The notes below the pieces were generated by a model, which did no database searches, was not told the origin of the DNA, and worked only from the letters and a program-made list of their open reading frames with translations. From Paramecium sonneborni (taxonomy: Eukaryota; Ciliophora; Oligohymenophorea; Peniculida; Parameciidae), in assembly GCA_905182985.1 (NCBI GenBank), contig CAJJDN010000016.1, forward strand, positions 519,861-583,860: a stretch of DNA of 64,000 nucleotides, written 5' to 3'. The translations under genes were made by a program, and so were the position numbers. Of this stretch, positions 35,854-47,544 are shown piece after piece; the stretch's first letter is position 1, and each line of letters begins with the position of its first letter.

Positions 35854-36257
35854 TAATCGATATTTTATTTTATATTATATTAAATTTCTATGAATAAATG
35901 TATGAACTTAGCGTTCAAAAGAAATCATATTTTCAAAAGAGACTCAAAAAATTAAATATCTCTTTATCTAATTTCTAATTCAAAGTTTTTTATTAAACCT
36001 GCAGGATTTCAAAGATGGTTATAATTAGGTTCCTGAAGAATATATGGATGAATTATGGATAATAATTTAATCTATGTATATGTGTAAGTTTATTTTTTAC
36101 AAAACCGAATTCAAAATCTTTAGGTATTTATTCATATTTTTTAGAAAAATTGACTTTATATATATAAAGTAGCAGAGGAAAATTTATATTCTTTATAATT
36201 TTTTATTAATTAATAGAAAATCAATAATTATATAACTACTTCAAATATGATGGTATG
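35086..36257. repeat. Direct repeat C, second copy
   Basis: Identical to 33913-35084; it continues into unique sequence at 36258. Confidence 0.9.
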
Positions 36258-36368
36258 TTAATTTAATCAGAATAATTTAATTTATATTCCATCAATAATT
36301 TCTAAGCTAAAATTATATATAATTAATAAACCTAAATTTGGGAAATAAATTTAAAAAACCTAAATTGA
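35898..36368 (+). CDS. Small unknown protein
   Basis: 136 residues if a 20-nt intron (about 35980-35999) and a 40-nt intron (about 36085-36124) are removed; 471-60 = 411 nt, exactly 137 codons. The second intron is longer than others here, so the model is not certain. Product: MYELSVQKKSYFQKRLKKLN, then FKDGYNQVPEEYMDELW, then an aromatic, hydrophobic segment (GKFIFFIIFYQ) and IIYNQQTQIWEINLKN. No family recognised. An incomplete copy starts at 34725 within direct repeat C. Confidence 0.45.
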
Positions 36369-36410
36369 TTTAGATACCTAATTAATAAAGTGATAAGCCC
36401 TTTCTGATTA

Positions 36411-36905
36411 ATGAGTAATATTGAAAATTCTTAAGAATCTGGATTGAGAAGTGAAAATTATAGACTAAGAATTCAAAGTGAACATTTTAAATGATTGTTT
36501 TATTTATAAAATGAATTATATTATAATTGTATTAATAAATAAATATACTATTATAGAAAAGGTCATTTAATTACCACTTAAATTAATTAAAGATGTTCAA
36601 AGAACTCTAAAAAAATATTTAAAGATTTTGATAAAGGGTTGGCTACTAAAAAAAATTAAGTAATTTGAGATAAAATCAATATTGGAGTTAATAAAGAGAT
36701 TGCATAATTTGGAGATGATTTATTGAATGATTAATTCTTGTGTAGTAAAATAATAAAAAACTAAAAATGTCACATAAATTTAACTATCAATCAAATGGTG
36801 AGAAGTCAAAAAATAAGGTTAAATATAAATGAATCTTCTAATGATGTTTCTTTAGTATATGTTTAAAATTCATTGTTATTCTTTATATAATAAGTGATAA
36901 TGAAA
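36411..36905 (+). CDS. Possible multi-exon gene, SNARE-like fragments
   Basis: Start MSNIENSQESGLRSENYRLR at 36411 is followed, in frames I could not join with certainty, by KDFDKGLATKK and IAQFGDDLLNDQ ... INLTINQMVRSQKI. The last part resembles the helix of small Qb/Qc SNAREs. Candidate introns include 28-nt ones ending near 36556 and near 36688. The gene may be real with splice sites I misjudge, or degenerate. Confidence 0.3.
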
Positions 36906-37067
36906 TGTATTATATGTTATATTTCATAATATTTTATTAAATTATATTATATAGTGACGTTTTAGGTTAATTTAAATCTAATATGGGGTATTTAAAAAAT
37001 GTTTTGGGTATAAAAATGTGAGTATTAGATCATTTTAAATGAATATTATTTAAAATATACATAATAA

Positions 37068-38177
37068 ATGGATTATATTAGATAAATAGTTTCAGGAAAA
37101 AAAAAGAGATTCATTTCAGATGGGTATAATTTAGATTTAACTTACATTTGTGACAGGATAATTGCAATGGCCTTTCCAGCAGAAGGATTTGAAAGTTGTT
37201 ATAGAAATCCTATTGACAAGGTATTATTTATGTAGAATATTTAGGTTGTAAAATTTTTAGAGAAGAGACATGGTAATAATTATTTAATAATGAATTTATC
37301 ATCACGTACATATGATTATTCTAAATTTAAAAATCAAGTAAAAAATTATCAGTGGAATAATCATCATGCTCCTTAATTACATTTACTCTTTAACATGTGT
37401 AAATCTATGTAAGAGTTCTTCAATTAGAAATAAGAAAATGTTGTTGTTGTTCATTGTCTGGCTGGAAAAGGAAGAACAGGTACATTAATTTGTTGTTACC
37501 TTTTATATTGTGGAATGTTTAATTCAGTAAATGATGTTCTATAATACTATGAAAAATCTAGATTCAATGATTAAGGTTTAGGTGTTAATTAACCATGTCA
37601 AATTCGTTATATTGAATACTTCAACTAATTATTATAAGGTGAACTCATTTATCCAAGTCTTAAATATTTTAGTTCAATTATTATTGAAGGTGTACCAAAA
37701 TTTAATATAGATGATGGTAGTAAACTATTCGCTAAAATTTATCAAAATTAATAACTTATTAAAGACACAGAAACACTTAAAATTGTTTAAGAAAATTAAA
37801 CTAATTGTATAATAATCTCCCCTAATCCAATTATTATTCATGGAGATATTTTAATTGAATTTTATAACTACAACCTTGTTAAAACTAAATTAATTATGAG
37901 AATATCATTTAATACATCTTTTAATACTAAAACATTTCCAAAAGATTAAATTGATCCATTTAAAATAAAAAATGATTCAAGAGTACCTGATAATTTTAAA
38001 ATACATGTTTGTCTATCAGAATATTGTAATAGTTGTGATTAGACTACTAATTTTACTGAAAAATGTCCTGATTGCAAATAAACATTAAATCAAGAAAGGT
38101 TAAATTGGCACTAAATAAAAGAAGCTCTAAAGCTAAAAGGTGTAAATGTTATAAGACATTTTCCTTAAAATTTCTGA
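37068..38177 (+). CDS. PTEN-like phosphatase with C2 region and C-terminal Cys cluster
   Basis: 361 residues after one 24-nt intron near 37219. PTEN enzymes dephosphorylate phosphoinositides (PIP3) and oppose PI3K. The N-terminus matches the PTEN start: [20 protein letters not shown], then [19 protein letters not shown]. The WPD-like region reads WNNHHAPQL and the catalytic P-loop is [10 protein letters not shown]: Cys and Arg are kept, but the Lys after Cys in human PTEN (HCKAGKGRTG) is Leu. A C2-type beta region follows. The last 50 residues hold [17 protein letters not shown], a CxxC..CxxC pair that could bind zinc and is not part of standard PTEN. Stop at 38175-38177. Confidence 0.92.
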
Positions 38178-38411
38178 CATTCATTTAAACTTGTTTTAGA
38201 ATAGACATTTTCATTCCAATTTCAAATATTAATCTTGAATTCTTACTTTTTGTAATATAAAATATATGTCTATTCATAATTATAGTTAAACATTTATTCA
38301 AAAATATAAAATTAAGCATATTAATAATATATCCTTGTTTAATAAAAATTAGCTATTTTATTATTGTTATTTAAGAATTATATCAAAATATTAAAATATA
38401 CCATTAAATTT

Positions 38412-40944
38412 TCATTACGGTTTCTCCAGTATTGATCTTAATTTAATAGAATTTAATTTCGCCCAATACGAAAATGTATACCTACCAGCTTAGTCTAATT
38501 TTTGTTGAAAAGATTTTGGAAATTTTTTAAACTATTTTTCATACTCTTTAATCATATTATCGATATTATTGTTTTACTTATATACAGTAAAACAATAATA
38601 TTAATCAATTTCAGCAGTTACATTTAAGTTTCTACATTTAAACTCATCTAACATCATTTACTTCTTATCTATATTATTACTTTCATCAAGAATCTAACAA
38701 GAATTAGAGGGTTTATCGAAAATATTTTTTTATGATGATAATTTTAAACTTTTATGATCTAATTTAGACTCAATTAAAGTATACGAATTTCTTTAATCAT
38801 CTTAGCTTAGATTTTTAATAGATTCATTCTCATCAAATAATTTAGCACAATTTTCAACATCTTCTTAAGCAAGAAGAGTATTAAATTATCTTCTAGATGA
38901 TCTTTTAATATTTCTCTCTCTTCTTTATTATTGCTTGAAATAATCTTGTTTAATTAATTTTTCAATATCAGGCTAATAAAAATTATTTGGACAATTTAAA
39001 CTAATATGATGAAATTTATGACAGAATTTGCATTTTAAGTTTATTTATTAAAGATTTTGAGCAAATAAAATTTCATCTTTAATTTAATGAAATCTTTCAA
39101 AATCTCTTTAATTATATTTAAGAATTTCTAAAAATTTAGATCTTTCAATTTTATAAACTTTACAAAGAGTATTAGTTTTAATTTATAAATTTAAATTGAA
39201 GCCACTAAAAAAACTGTATTCACCAAAAGTATCACCTTCATTTACTATTTCAATTTAAGCATTGCTTTATTTTTCTAATACTGTAGCTGAACCAATATGA
39301 AAAAAAAAACTAAAATTTATAATTTTATATACAGGGAAGAATCAAATTAATTTATAAAATCTCCAGGTAGGTAAGTCTATAATTCACTTTCTTAACTTAT
39401 GTATTTTTATGTTTATAATGAAAAAAGTTAGAGTAGTTTCATCTTTTTCATTATACTCATTTTAATATCAAAATTAAGTTCTGTTTTGAGAGTTTAAGGT
39501 AGATAAGCATAAATTTTATCGATCTTTAAATCTAAATAATTTTGCATACATCTTCTTAACTTCCAAATATGTCTTCTTGAAAATGAAATTGTAAATAATT
39601 TCGTATTCTACTTTATAATTCTGGTTGAATATTATTATGCCTCATATGTTAATTGATTAAAATAAGTGATTTTCTATAAAATTAATTGAATAATTACTTA
39701 TATTATTATTTTTAGTCATAAATTAATTTTAAAATGTATCCAATAGAATTCATTGAATAAGCAAAAGTACAACTACTAATAAACATCATAACAATAGTAG
39801 AAACAACTTCATAATAATTTTATGCTGTAATATCTCCATATCCAACTGTTGCCATAGTCATAGTTGCCCAATATAAAGAATAAGCATATTTTACCCAAAG
39901 TGTTTCTTCTAATAGTTATTCCTTAATTAACCATGAATGACCAAATTTATAGCTAGTCAATTCTCCCATATAATACCAAAAACATGCCATTGTATGAGCA
40001 ACAAAATAAACACTTAATATTACATTCATTAAATCTAAGATTTAACTTAAACCTCCTCTTAAATAAAATTATTCATATTAAATAACAATCTTTTTTCTGA
40101 TTTATTTAAAAATGATCAACATTTAAATTATTGTTATAAATTCATTTACTTGATAATCAAAGTAAAAGAGAGCCCACATTATCAGATTTAAAATTTCAGT
40201 AAAGAAGGTATATTAAAAATAATTTTTTATTATTTGCATTCTATCATAAATAACCTTTATAAGTATTATAATATTACTTCTCCTTTTAAAATAAATCCCC
40301 TATTTAAACTTATGGCAAAATCACATACTGCATAAAGTGCGATAATAGCAATTAAATATGGGAATATCTCTTCATCAACTTCTCTTTATTTATGTTATTA
40401 TAAAAAACATGCTAGAAATGGACATAACCATAAACTCAAAGCTATTACTGTAATTCCAATGAGATCCCAAAATATTAAAAATACAGATCCTGGCTAAATT
40501 ACATAACTATTTTCCTTTTGTAATAATTCCTCTATAATTTATATAACTATTTATACAATCACTATTATTCTTTAAATTCATAGATAAGTAATTTTCCTCT
40601 AAATAATCATTACTACTTTATTTAATATAAGCTCTTTGATAGAGATTCTAAAAAAATCTTTAAATGAATTATTTTTATTGCACAAATTTCATAAATTTAG
40701 GTTTCAAGTGTAATTTTAAAATAGATGAGCGAGATATATAAGTTTATTGTATTCTAGATCTAGAAGTATGTCTTTAAGGACTAGTTTATCTTAATTGTCC
40801 TTCATTCAAACCATTCATTAAGCTTTCCTCTGATTGTATAAAAGATGGCATCTTTTCTTTCTTATATATTTATTTGATAACATCAAATGGTCCAAATGAA
40901 TTTCTAGGACTTCCTTAACTAGGAGTAATAAACACTTAATCCAT
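38412..40944 (-). CDS. Voltage-type K+ channel with cNBD-like domain and CCHC zinc knuckle (copy 1)
   Basis: Six-TM channel subunit of the EAG/CNG superfamily, with several short introns. MDQVFITPSQGSP (ATG at 40944) begins a basic cytoplasmic region; S1 starts around IFNILGSHW. The pore reads YWATMTMATVGYGDITAQN, with the K+-selective GYGD, and S6 is FISSCTFAYSMNSIGYILK. A C-linker and cNBD-like fold follow (VNEGDTFGEYSFFSGF), but the phosphate-binding Arg expected shortly after is not seen, so cyclic nucleotide binding is doubtful. Behind it comes CKFCHKFHHISLNC, a CX2CX4HX4C zinc knuckle, then a 250-residue tail. The same plan occurs in the gene at 59764. K+ channels of this kind set ciliate membrane potential and swimming behaviour. 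Confidence 0.85.
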
Positions 40945-41142
40945 TAATAGTTTAAAGAATATTATAATATTATTGTAATTATTGAAATATCTACAAACTC
41001 AATTTAAATAATATTTTATACATCATTTTTTCTTATCATAAATTGATGTCTAATACTATTTCTACAACACTTTTTTAAATTAAATACATAATAATTAATA
41101 AATCGTAAGAAACTTATAATGAAGCGATAAAATATAAAAATC

Positions 41143-42330
41143 TCATTAAAACATCTCATGAGGATTATATTTATCCCTCATAACTTTTTAATATCTCATC
41201 CTCTCAAAAAAAGTAAATTTTTTTTTTTAAACTCTCTAACAAATAATGCCAGTTCTTAATTCTGTAATCTTAAATTCCAATATCAAAATAATGATTCTTA
41301 CGCAACCGAAGTGCAAACTCTTTTTACAACTTGATTTTTTATAGATCTGTACTTTGGGAATCCATACTCATATTTAAAACCTATAATTTACATAATTGAA
41401 ATTCTATCCATTTTTTATATCAATTATATCAGAATCACCACTTATGATTAATACTTATTCTCTTTAATCTTTTGAATATATTTTAACTTTTCAGTTATTA
41501 TTAATTATTCGAAAACTGTTCCCAAAATTCTCCATGAAATTATTATATAAAAATAACAACTTAAATCTATTATTTAATTGCAACTATTTCATATAATTTC
41601 TAAAAGCTATCATCTTTATTGTTTTCATAAACTCATCTTTAATTTATATAACTTTCAAATTAATCTCCTTATATATCAAAATATTAAATTTTTCTAAATC
41701 CACCAATATAATTATGGTTCTTAAAATAATTTGATATTTATAAGTTCCAATATCCTCTTCAGTTTCTTTCATTTAAACCCTTAACTTCTAAAGAAAATAA
41801 TCTTATTTCATTCAATTAAAATATGAGGAACATATTTTCAATATAATAAATTAACTACTTCTCTTGTAGAGCATAAAATTAATATTCAAATGACACTTAT
41901 TCATATCAGCAAAATTCAAGAGCATTACAAATATTTCTATTTAATAAAATCAAAATCTTATTTTTAAACTAAATTAAATTCATTAATTGAATCCTTATCT
42001 ATATCTCGAAATTTAAATCACCTAAAATAAATAGAATTAAGGATGGATGCTTTAATATATATCAATAAAAATTCATTATTGATGTCGATCTTACACTACC
42101 TGATGCACTAAAATTAAAATAATATACTTGTGAGATCAATTTTAAATTTTACATAAAAACATCACTTAATCCTACTGCGCTTTGATTTTTTTCTTTATTA
42201 TAGATTGCCATTAAGTATTCTCCTGCAATTTTCTCTTTATCAAAAAAACTCAAATAAATAGAAATACTAAGTATTAGGTTAAGAATTTTACATTTATACA
42301 GTAGTTAGTAGTTCAATATTTTGAATAATA
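41143..42330 (-). pseudogene. Degenerate or frameshifted minus-strand coding region
   Basis: Several coding-like fragments lie on the minus strand in different frames. One starts at 42211 (MAIYNKEKNQSAVGLSDVFM, possibly preceded by KEKIAGEYL); a second covers about 41480-41800 (KETEEDIGTYKYQIILRTII, VIQIKDEFMKTIKMI); the last starts at 41371 (MSMDSQSTDLQKIKLQKEFA). That last frame breaks at an 11-base A run near 41225 and continues in the next frame as RMRYQKVMRDKYNPHEMFQ to TGA at 41145-41143. Some joins have in-frame TGA with no intron to remove it. It may be a decayed gene, or a real gene with indel errors in homopolymers. Family not recognised. Confidence 0.4.
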
Positions 42331-42676
42331 TTAAGTCTGTATAATTTTTTAAGTTTTTTTGATTCAAAGAAATAATTGGTAAGCTACGCTTATTTTAATA
42401 ATTTTATCAAAAAGTCTTAAATTATTAAAAAGTTTTCCTTAAATTAGTTTTTGTATTATTATATTATATTATACTTTAACAAAAATAATTAAAATTATAG
42501 AATCATCTAAATTTCTTACATATTCTAAACTTAGCTATTTGATTTGATATTTTTTAAATATATGATTGAATATTTGAATTTATATCACATCTTAATATAA
42601 TAATACTGTGATCATGTTAAAAAGTAATAAAAGCATATTTAATAATTAGATTAATATTGAATCATATATATATATT
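42331..42676. other. Non-coding AT-rich stretch
   Basis: About 350 bases with no supportable frame, just downstream of the coiled-coil gene that ends at 42677. Confidence 0.4.
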
Positions 42677-43657
42677 TCAGTTACTATTGATTGTATTTTC
42701 TTCTTCTATGTAATAAGGATCTGGAGCTTATTTTTTTCTGAGAAACATATCTTTTGGAAATTCTCTTAGATTTTTACTTTTTCCATTAATAAAACTTTAA
42801 ACTAATTATTCTTATTATTCTTCTGATGATTAGATTGAGTTATGACATACTTTAGAGATTGATTTTCTTCTGTTTCTATCATAAAGTTAATAATTAAAAT
42901 CAGTTGAATCTTCTTCTTCTTAAGTATTATTACTTAATTCAGAAGATGAATGTGTTGGTTTAGATTCATTTTCCCATTCATATTATTATCTAACTCTTTC
43001 TTAATTTTTGACATCTCTTAATATTTTATCACATAACTGATTTCCTTTTTAACATTTACATTTGATTTATAACATTTCAACTGTCTTTTTAACAGCTAAA
43101 AGAGAATTTTAATTATCAATTTTTTATTTTGCTAATAATTCTTCTAACCATGCATTTTATTAGATAAGTTTTTAATATTAAATTGTAAATTCTTTTTGCA
43201 TCAATTTGATCTTATTTTTGAGATCTATCTCTTTTTATTTATATTGATTTAATTGATTAGCCAAAAGTCTGTTTGATAAAGTCATTTCTTTTAATTTTAA
43301 TTCTAAATGAGATTATTTATTAACTGAAAGTCTGAAAAATCTAACATCTGAATGTCTATGATATTCAATTGCATTTTCAACGAATTTTAAAAAATCATTT
43401 TCATTATTCTTATTAACACTATCTCTTTATATAGATTCTTTCATAAAATCACTATCACTTTTTGAGTTATTTAATTTAAAAAACTAATCAAATAGTTTTT
43501 CTCCTTCCAATTCTTCTATATCATTTATGGGTGTACCATGTCTATAAGAATGTTATTTATTATCAAGTGTTGATTTAGCTCTTTAATGTTTAATATCTAC
43601 ACTAGGCTTGCGTTTCTAGATTAATGATTCAATATATTATAAATTGTTTCTATTCAT
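42677..43657 (-). CDS. Coiled-coil protein, unknown function
   Basis: Open frame of 327 codons from ATG 43657 (MNRNNLQYIESLIQKRKP) to TGA 42679-42677. Residues about 105-200 form a long coiled coil (LKEMTLSNRLLANQLNQYKQ, KLIQQNAWLEELLAKQKID). A short Cys cluster (CKCQKGNQLC) sits near 215, and an acidic Ser-rich tail follows. The frame is also open and coding-like before this Met (KKSPNDQQSFGLFED), so the real start is probably in an upstream exon; a start at about 43792 (MSLSQLSGKQG) is near but I could not join it in frame. Confidence 0.65.
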
Positions 43658-44140
43658 GTCCTCAAATAAACCAAATGACTATTAATCATTTGGAGACTTT
43701 TTATGTCTGAGTTCTCTTGAACTTATTAAAAAAATATCTTACTTGCATAATTTATTCCTTATTTTCCTGACAGTTAACTAAGGGACATTTAATTAAATTT
43801 TATTTAAGAAAACTAAAACTCATTTAAACACTTTAATCTTACAATCATCATAATAAAAATAGAATTTGATTGGCATTTAAATAAATATTTAAGATATATA
43901 TTTTATCAATTCTTATTGTATAAATTAATATTTAATATCATACTATTTAAATTTAATGATTACCTTAAGGAGATATTACACAAAATATAATTATATGAGA
44001 AAGCTTCAATTAGTATTATGATTTTAAATATTTAAATTAATAAAAACTCAATTATCTCTTGATTTTAATAAATAAAGTATTTTTAGCTTAAGAAGAATAA
44101 TATTAATAAATTTAATTTTTTATTATTTCTTATTTATTTA
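43658..44140. other. Divergent intergenic region with probable 5' exon
   Basis: Contains the likely N-terminal exon of the minus-strand gene (see 42677) in its first 140 bases, then about 300 AT-rich bases to the plus-strand start at 44141. Confidence 0.4.
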
Positions 44141-46123
44141 ATGATTCCAAAACTAAGTCGAGAAAACACAAATAGCAATTAAAGTTGCCTTCCTAGACAT
44201 TTAAATATATAGGGATTTTAGAAGTTCAACATAAAGTCTAACTCTCCAAGAACTTTATAAGCTTGTTAAGAATTAGGTATAGATCCTATAGTTTTGGAAT
44301 TAAAGTAAGTAAATAGATTTATATAAGAGAAGAATCTGATTTCAAATAGAATGAACTTGATGAAGAAATAATTTAACTTAGATATTAACATTATTTAAAC
44401 AGAGCTCATTGTAAAAAATGAATAATAAATATTATTATAGAATTGTTCACTGAAATAACATAAAGAAGAAAAGAAATAATTTAGAGACAAAGATAGAAAT
44501 AATTAAATAATAATAATGCATCAATTGAGTCTCTAGATAGATCAAAAACAATTAAATTATAGTAATCATTAGATTAATGGGAGTAAGTTTATTCATAAAT
44601 ATAAGGGTTCGAAGATAAATAGATTCAATATATAATAGAACTGTTTCATTTTTGCATTAAAAGAGTGAATCTCCTACTAAAGATTAATTTATAGGAGATG
44701 TTTATGAACTTAATTAATTGGAAGGGGGAATTGAAAAGGAGATTGATAGATACAATAAGCATAAAAAATAAAAAATTGTAAATAATTTTATATATTATCT
44801 AAAATCTAGAGAGAAGCTTAACTTAAATTAAAAGAAGATGCAAAAAGATTGTAGTTGATAGAAAAGTGGAAATAAAAAGATTCATAAATTTTAGACTAAA
44901 TTTTGAAAAAACAATATGACTTTAAATAAAAGATGAAAATTAGTGGAAGAAAAACTCCATTACAAAAAATGCCATAAATTACAGATCCAAAATCTTTTAA
45001 AAGAGATAGTGATACTAAATTAGATAAGTAAATTATCAAATTTAATTTAAGTGGAGATACATCATTATAAAAAACAATGTACAGAACTAGAATAGATGAT
45101 TCCAAAATTAAATAAAGAAGAGAAATGGTTATTTAAAGAAAAGAAGAACTTGATAAACTAGAGGATATTGAATTATAAAAGGATTTAGAAAAACTATAAT
45201 TAAAGTTAAATTAAAGTGAAAAATTATCAAAATAATAAGCACAAATTAAAGTAGAAAGAATTAAAGAATAATATTTTCGAGAATAATAATTAATTTAATA
45301 ATAAAAAGAAATTAATGTTATTTAATCTTAAGAGCATCTTAGTTCAATGATTAATAAAATGATTAACAAAGAGTAAGAATTTAGAGGGTAACTTTAATCT
45401 TAATTGATACAAGATTTAGAAAAAAAATAATAAATAAAAGAAAAATAAAAAAAAATTAAATAGAATCAAAATGACCTTTACAAAGATCATGAGTAATTAC
45501 ATTTAATATCCTTAGTAAAAAGTTAAAATAGCTTAATGATAAATTCATGAAAATTGAAGAACAAAATAAATTAAGAAGATAAGAATTAGAGCATAAAATA
45601 CTTTTAAAATAGGAACTAAGAAGATTAAAAGAATAAGATAAATTAGATAATTATGAAAGATAGAAAAGACAAAATGATTATAAAATGATGACTCTTTATA
45701 TGAAATCAAAATTTATTGATGAAAAAAATTAACTTAAATAATATTAAAATGTAATGATTGAAATATTATATTTAAGGAAGTTATTTAAAAAACATCTATG
45801 GAAATAAACAAATAGGAAATTTAAGAAAGATAAAGAATTTACTCATAGCTTTAAGAATTAAGTGATAATTTATTGAATTATAAAGTAAGCATATTATTCT
45901 ATTTTAAGAGTGTTTCATAGCATGAATCAAGACAAAAATAAGATTAAGCAAAATTTAAAAGTGTTAAGTATATTTTTAACTCATTTATAGATTACTTAAA
46001 AAATTTGCTAAATTAGAGGATCCTAATATTGAATAACACACAAAATTACTATTAAACATGCTTTAACCTAAACCTGTAGAAAATAACAATTCTAGTATGA
46101 AATAAAGTGTTCATAAAAAATGA
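44141..46123 (+). CDS. Long coiled-coil protein, possibly ciliary or basal-body
   Basis: Multi-intron gene (introns of about 23 and 30 nt near 44306 and 44411 are clear; later ones less so). MIPKLSRENTNSNQSCLP starts the protein. Most of it is Gln/Lys/Glu-rich coiled coil: KVERIKEQYFREQQLIQQQK, INKMINKEQEFRGQLQSQLI. One SGRKTPLQKMPQITDPKSF linker is basic and Pro-containing. The end is NMLQPKPVENNNSSMKQS with TGA at 46121-46123. No catalytic domain is seen. Proteins of this make-up are common in ciliate cytoskeleton; a specific role cannot be given. Confidence 0.65.
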
Positions 46124-46305
46124 AAATATCTTATTTTAGTAATTCATTTAAATAATTAATAAAAAAAATAATCCTCCAATATTTATCTGTTAATTTTTTT
46201 AATTCATTTATTATTTGCAAATAGGCAACTTTATAATATAAACAGAATTTATTAGTTAAATACTTTATATTTATGCTTCTTTGTTTCTATACATTTGAAT
46301 AATAA

Positions 46306-46748
46306 ATGGATAATGAAATCCAAATCTAATATAAAGTTAAACGAATTAAAGAAAGATATGTTCATGAGGCAATGCTTTTAGTTGAGTAATGGAGGTATAG
46401 TATATATCTAAATGATAGAAGTTTATATTAATAAACTTATATCGAGAATGGCAGATCATTAAAACTTACATTAGATAAAGCGGCTGAGATTGTTGGTGTC
46501 CCTAGAAAAACTTTGGAGGATTACTATTATTAATTGAAGAAAGCAGAAACTTTAGGTATGACTATATCATATAGTTAGTTGATCTTTAAAATTTTAAGAA
46601 TTGCAAAATAGGTGTTATTCGAAGAATTGTTAAAGAGAGCAAAAAGTAACATGAAACAGCTGCATAATTAATTGATACTAATGATTTTTTTTTATAAGAA
46701 AATGAAACTAATGACTAAAGAAAAAACAGTTTTGAATATGATGATTGA
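46306..46748 (+). CDS. Small ciliate-type protein with helix-turn-helix-like core
   Basis: 139 residues after one 23-nt intron near 46556. The start MDNEIQIQYKVKRIKERYVH leads to a helical region and then LTLDKAAEIVGVPRKTLEDY, which reads like a Psq/HTH-type 'AAxxxGVPRKTLxDY' helix-turn-helix, and GVIRRIVKESKKQHE. The family seems to be common in Paramecium and may bind DNA; I infer this from the motif alone. The acidic end is NSFEYDD. A longer unspliced plus frame through 46672-46974 is the wrong reading. Confidence 0.6.
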
Positions 46749-47544
46749 TTTTACTAAAAATAGTGTTTACTGGAGTCACAATGATTATAAATGTCGTAAA
46801 TATTCTATCACTTACCATCCAGTATATTTTCTAAATTCTTATTATTATTTTCAAGGAAGTTTAACCTATCATTTTCTAATTGTGTTAGTTGAGTTACTTA
46901 AACTTACCTTCTTCTTGAGATTACAAAATTATGTCATAATAAGATATAATTTATTTTCTTATGCATTCTATTAAATTGATATTGCTCAATATTAAATTCA
47001 TTTGATTATCTTATTAGATTTGCATTTTATTCAATAAATTTCAAATTGATTCTCCAAATATTAGAAATTCTCGCTTTTATTAAAAAATAATAAATGCAAT
47101 TATCATCAATTTCGAAAAATCATAAGGATCTTAAGTAAAAAGTGAATAACTTTACAAAGATTATATAAATTAATAGATTAAACATCATTTTCTTATACTA
47201 TTCAGATAAAAATTTTAACATTTTAATAATTTTAAATAATTAGATGATGCAGAATCAAGTTTATAAGTAATTATTTAAAATTTAACTTAAAATTGTAGTA
47301 TAAAATAAATTATTATACGTAAAATTTTCAATGAATAAATTTGTTATCGTTTTCAAATGATAATAAATTTTATTTCATATGAATCAATTATTAAAGTTTG
47401 ATAATTCTTTTGAAAGATTATTTATTTTCTGAAAATAATAGTTTATAAATAAAGATACCAGAAGATATTTTTCAAAACCAGATAATTTGTTAATAAAAAA
47501 TGCTGTAGTTAATTTGAGACAAAAAATAGTAATAATTTGAGAAA
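46749..47544. other. Non-coding AT-rich stretch
   Basis: About 800 bases with an open plus frame that lacks coding character and no known gene, RNA or repeat. The second half is extremely AT-rich. Confidence 0.5.

Noticed and set aside
41246..41734. Plus-strand open frame (MPVLNSVILNSN...)
   Set aside because: Hydrophobic, intronless and antisense to minus-strand fragments with better coding character.
46672..46974. Open frame downstream of the small HTH-like gene
   Set aside because: Appears only if the 23-nt intron is not spliced; the spliced frame gives the conserved GVIRRIVKESK segment and stops at 46748.
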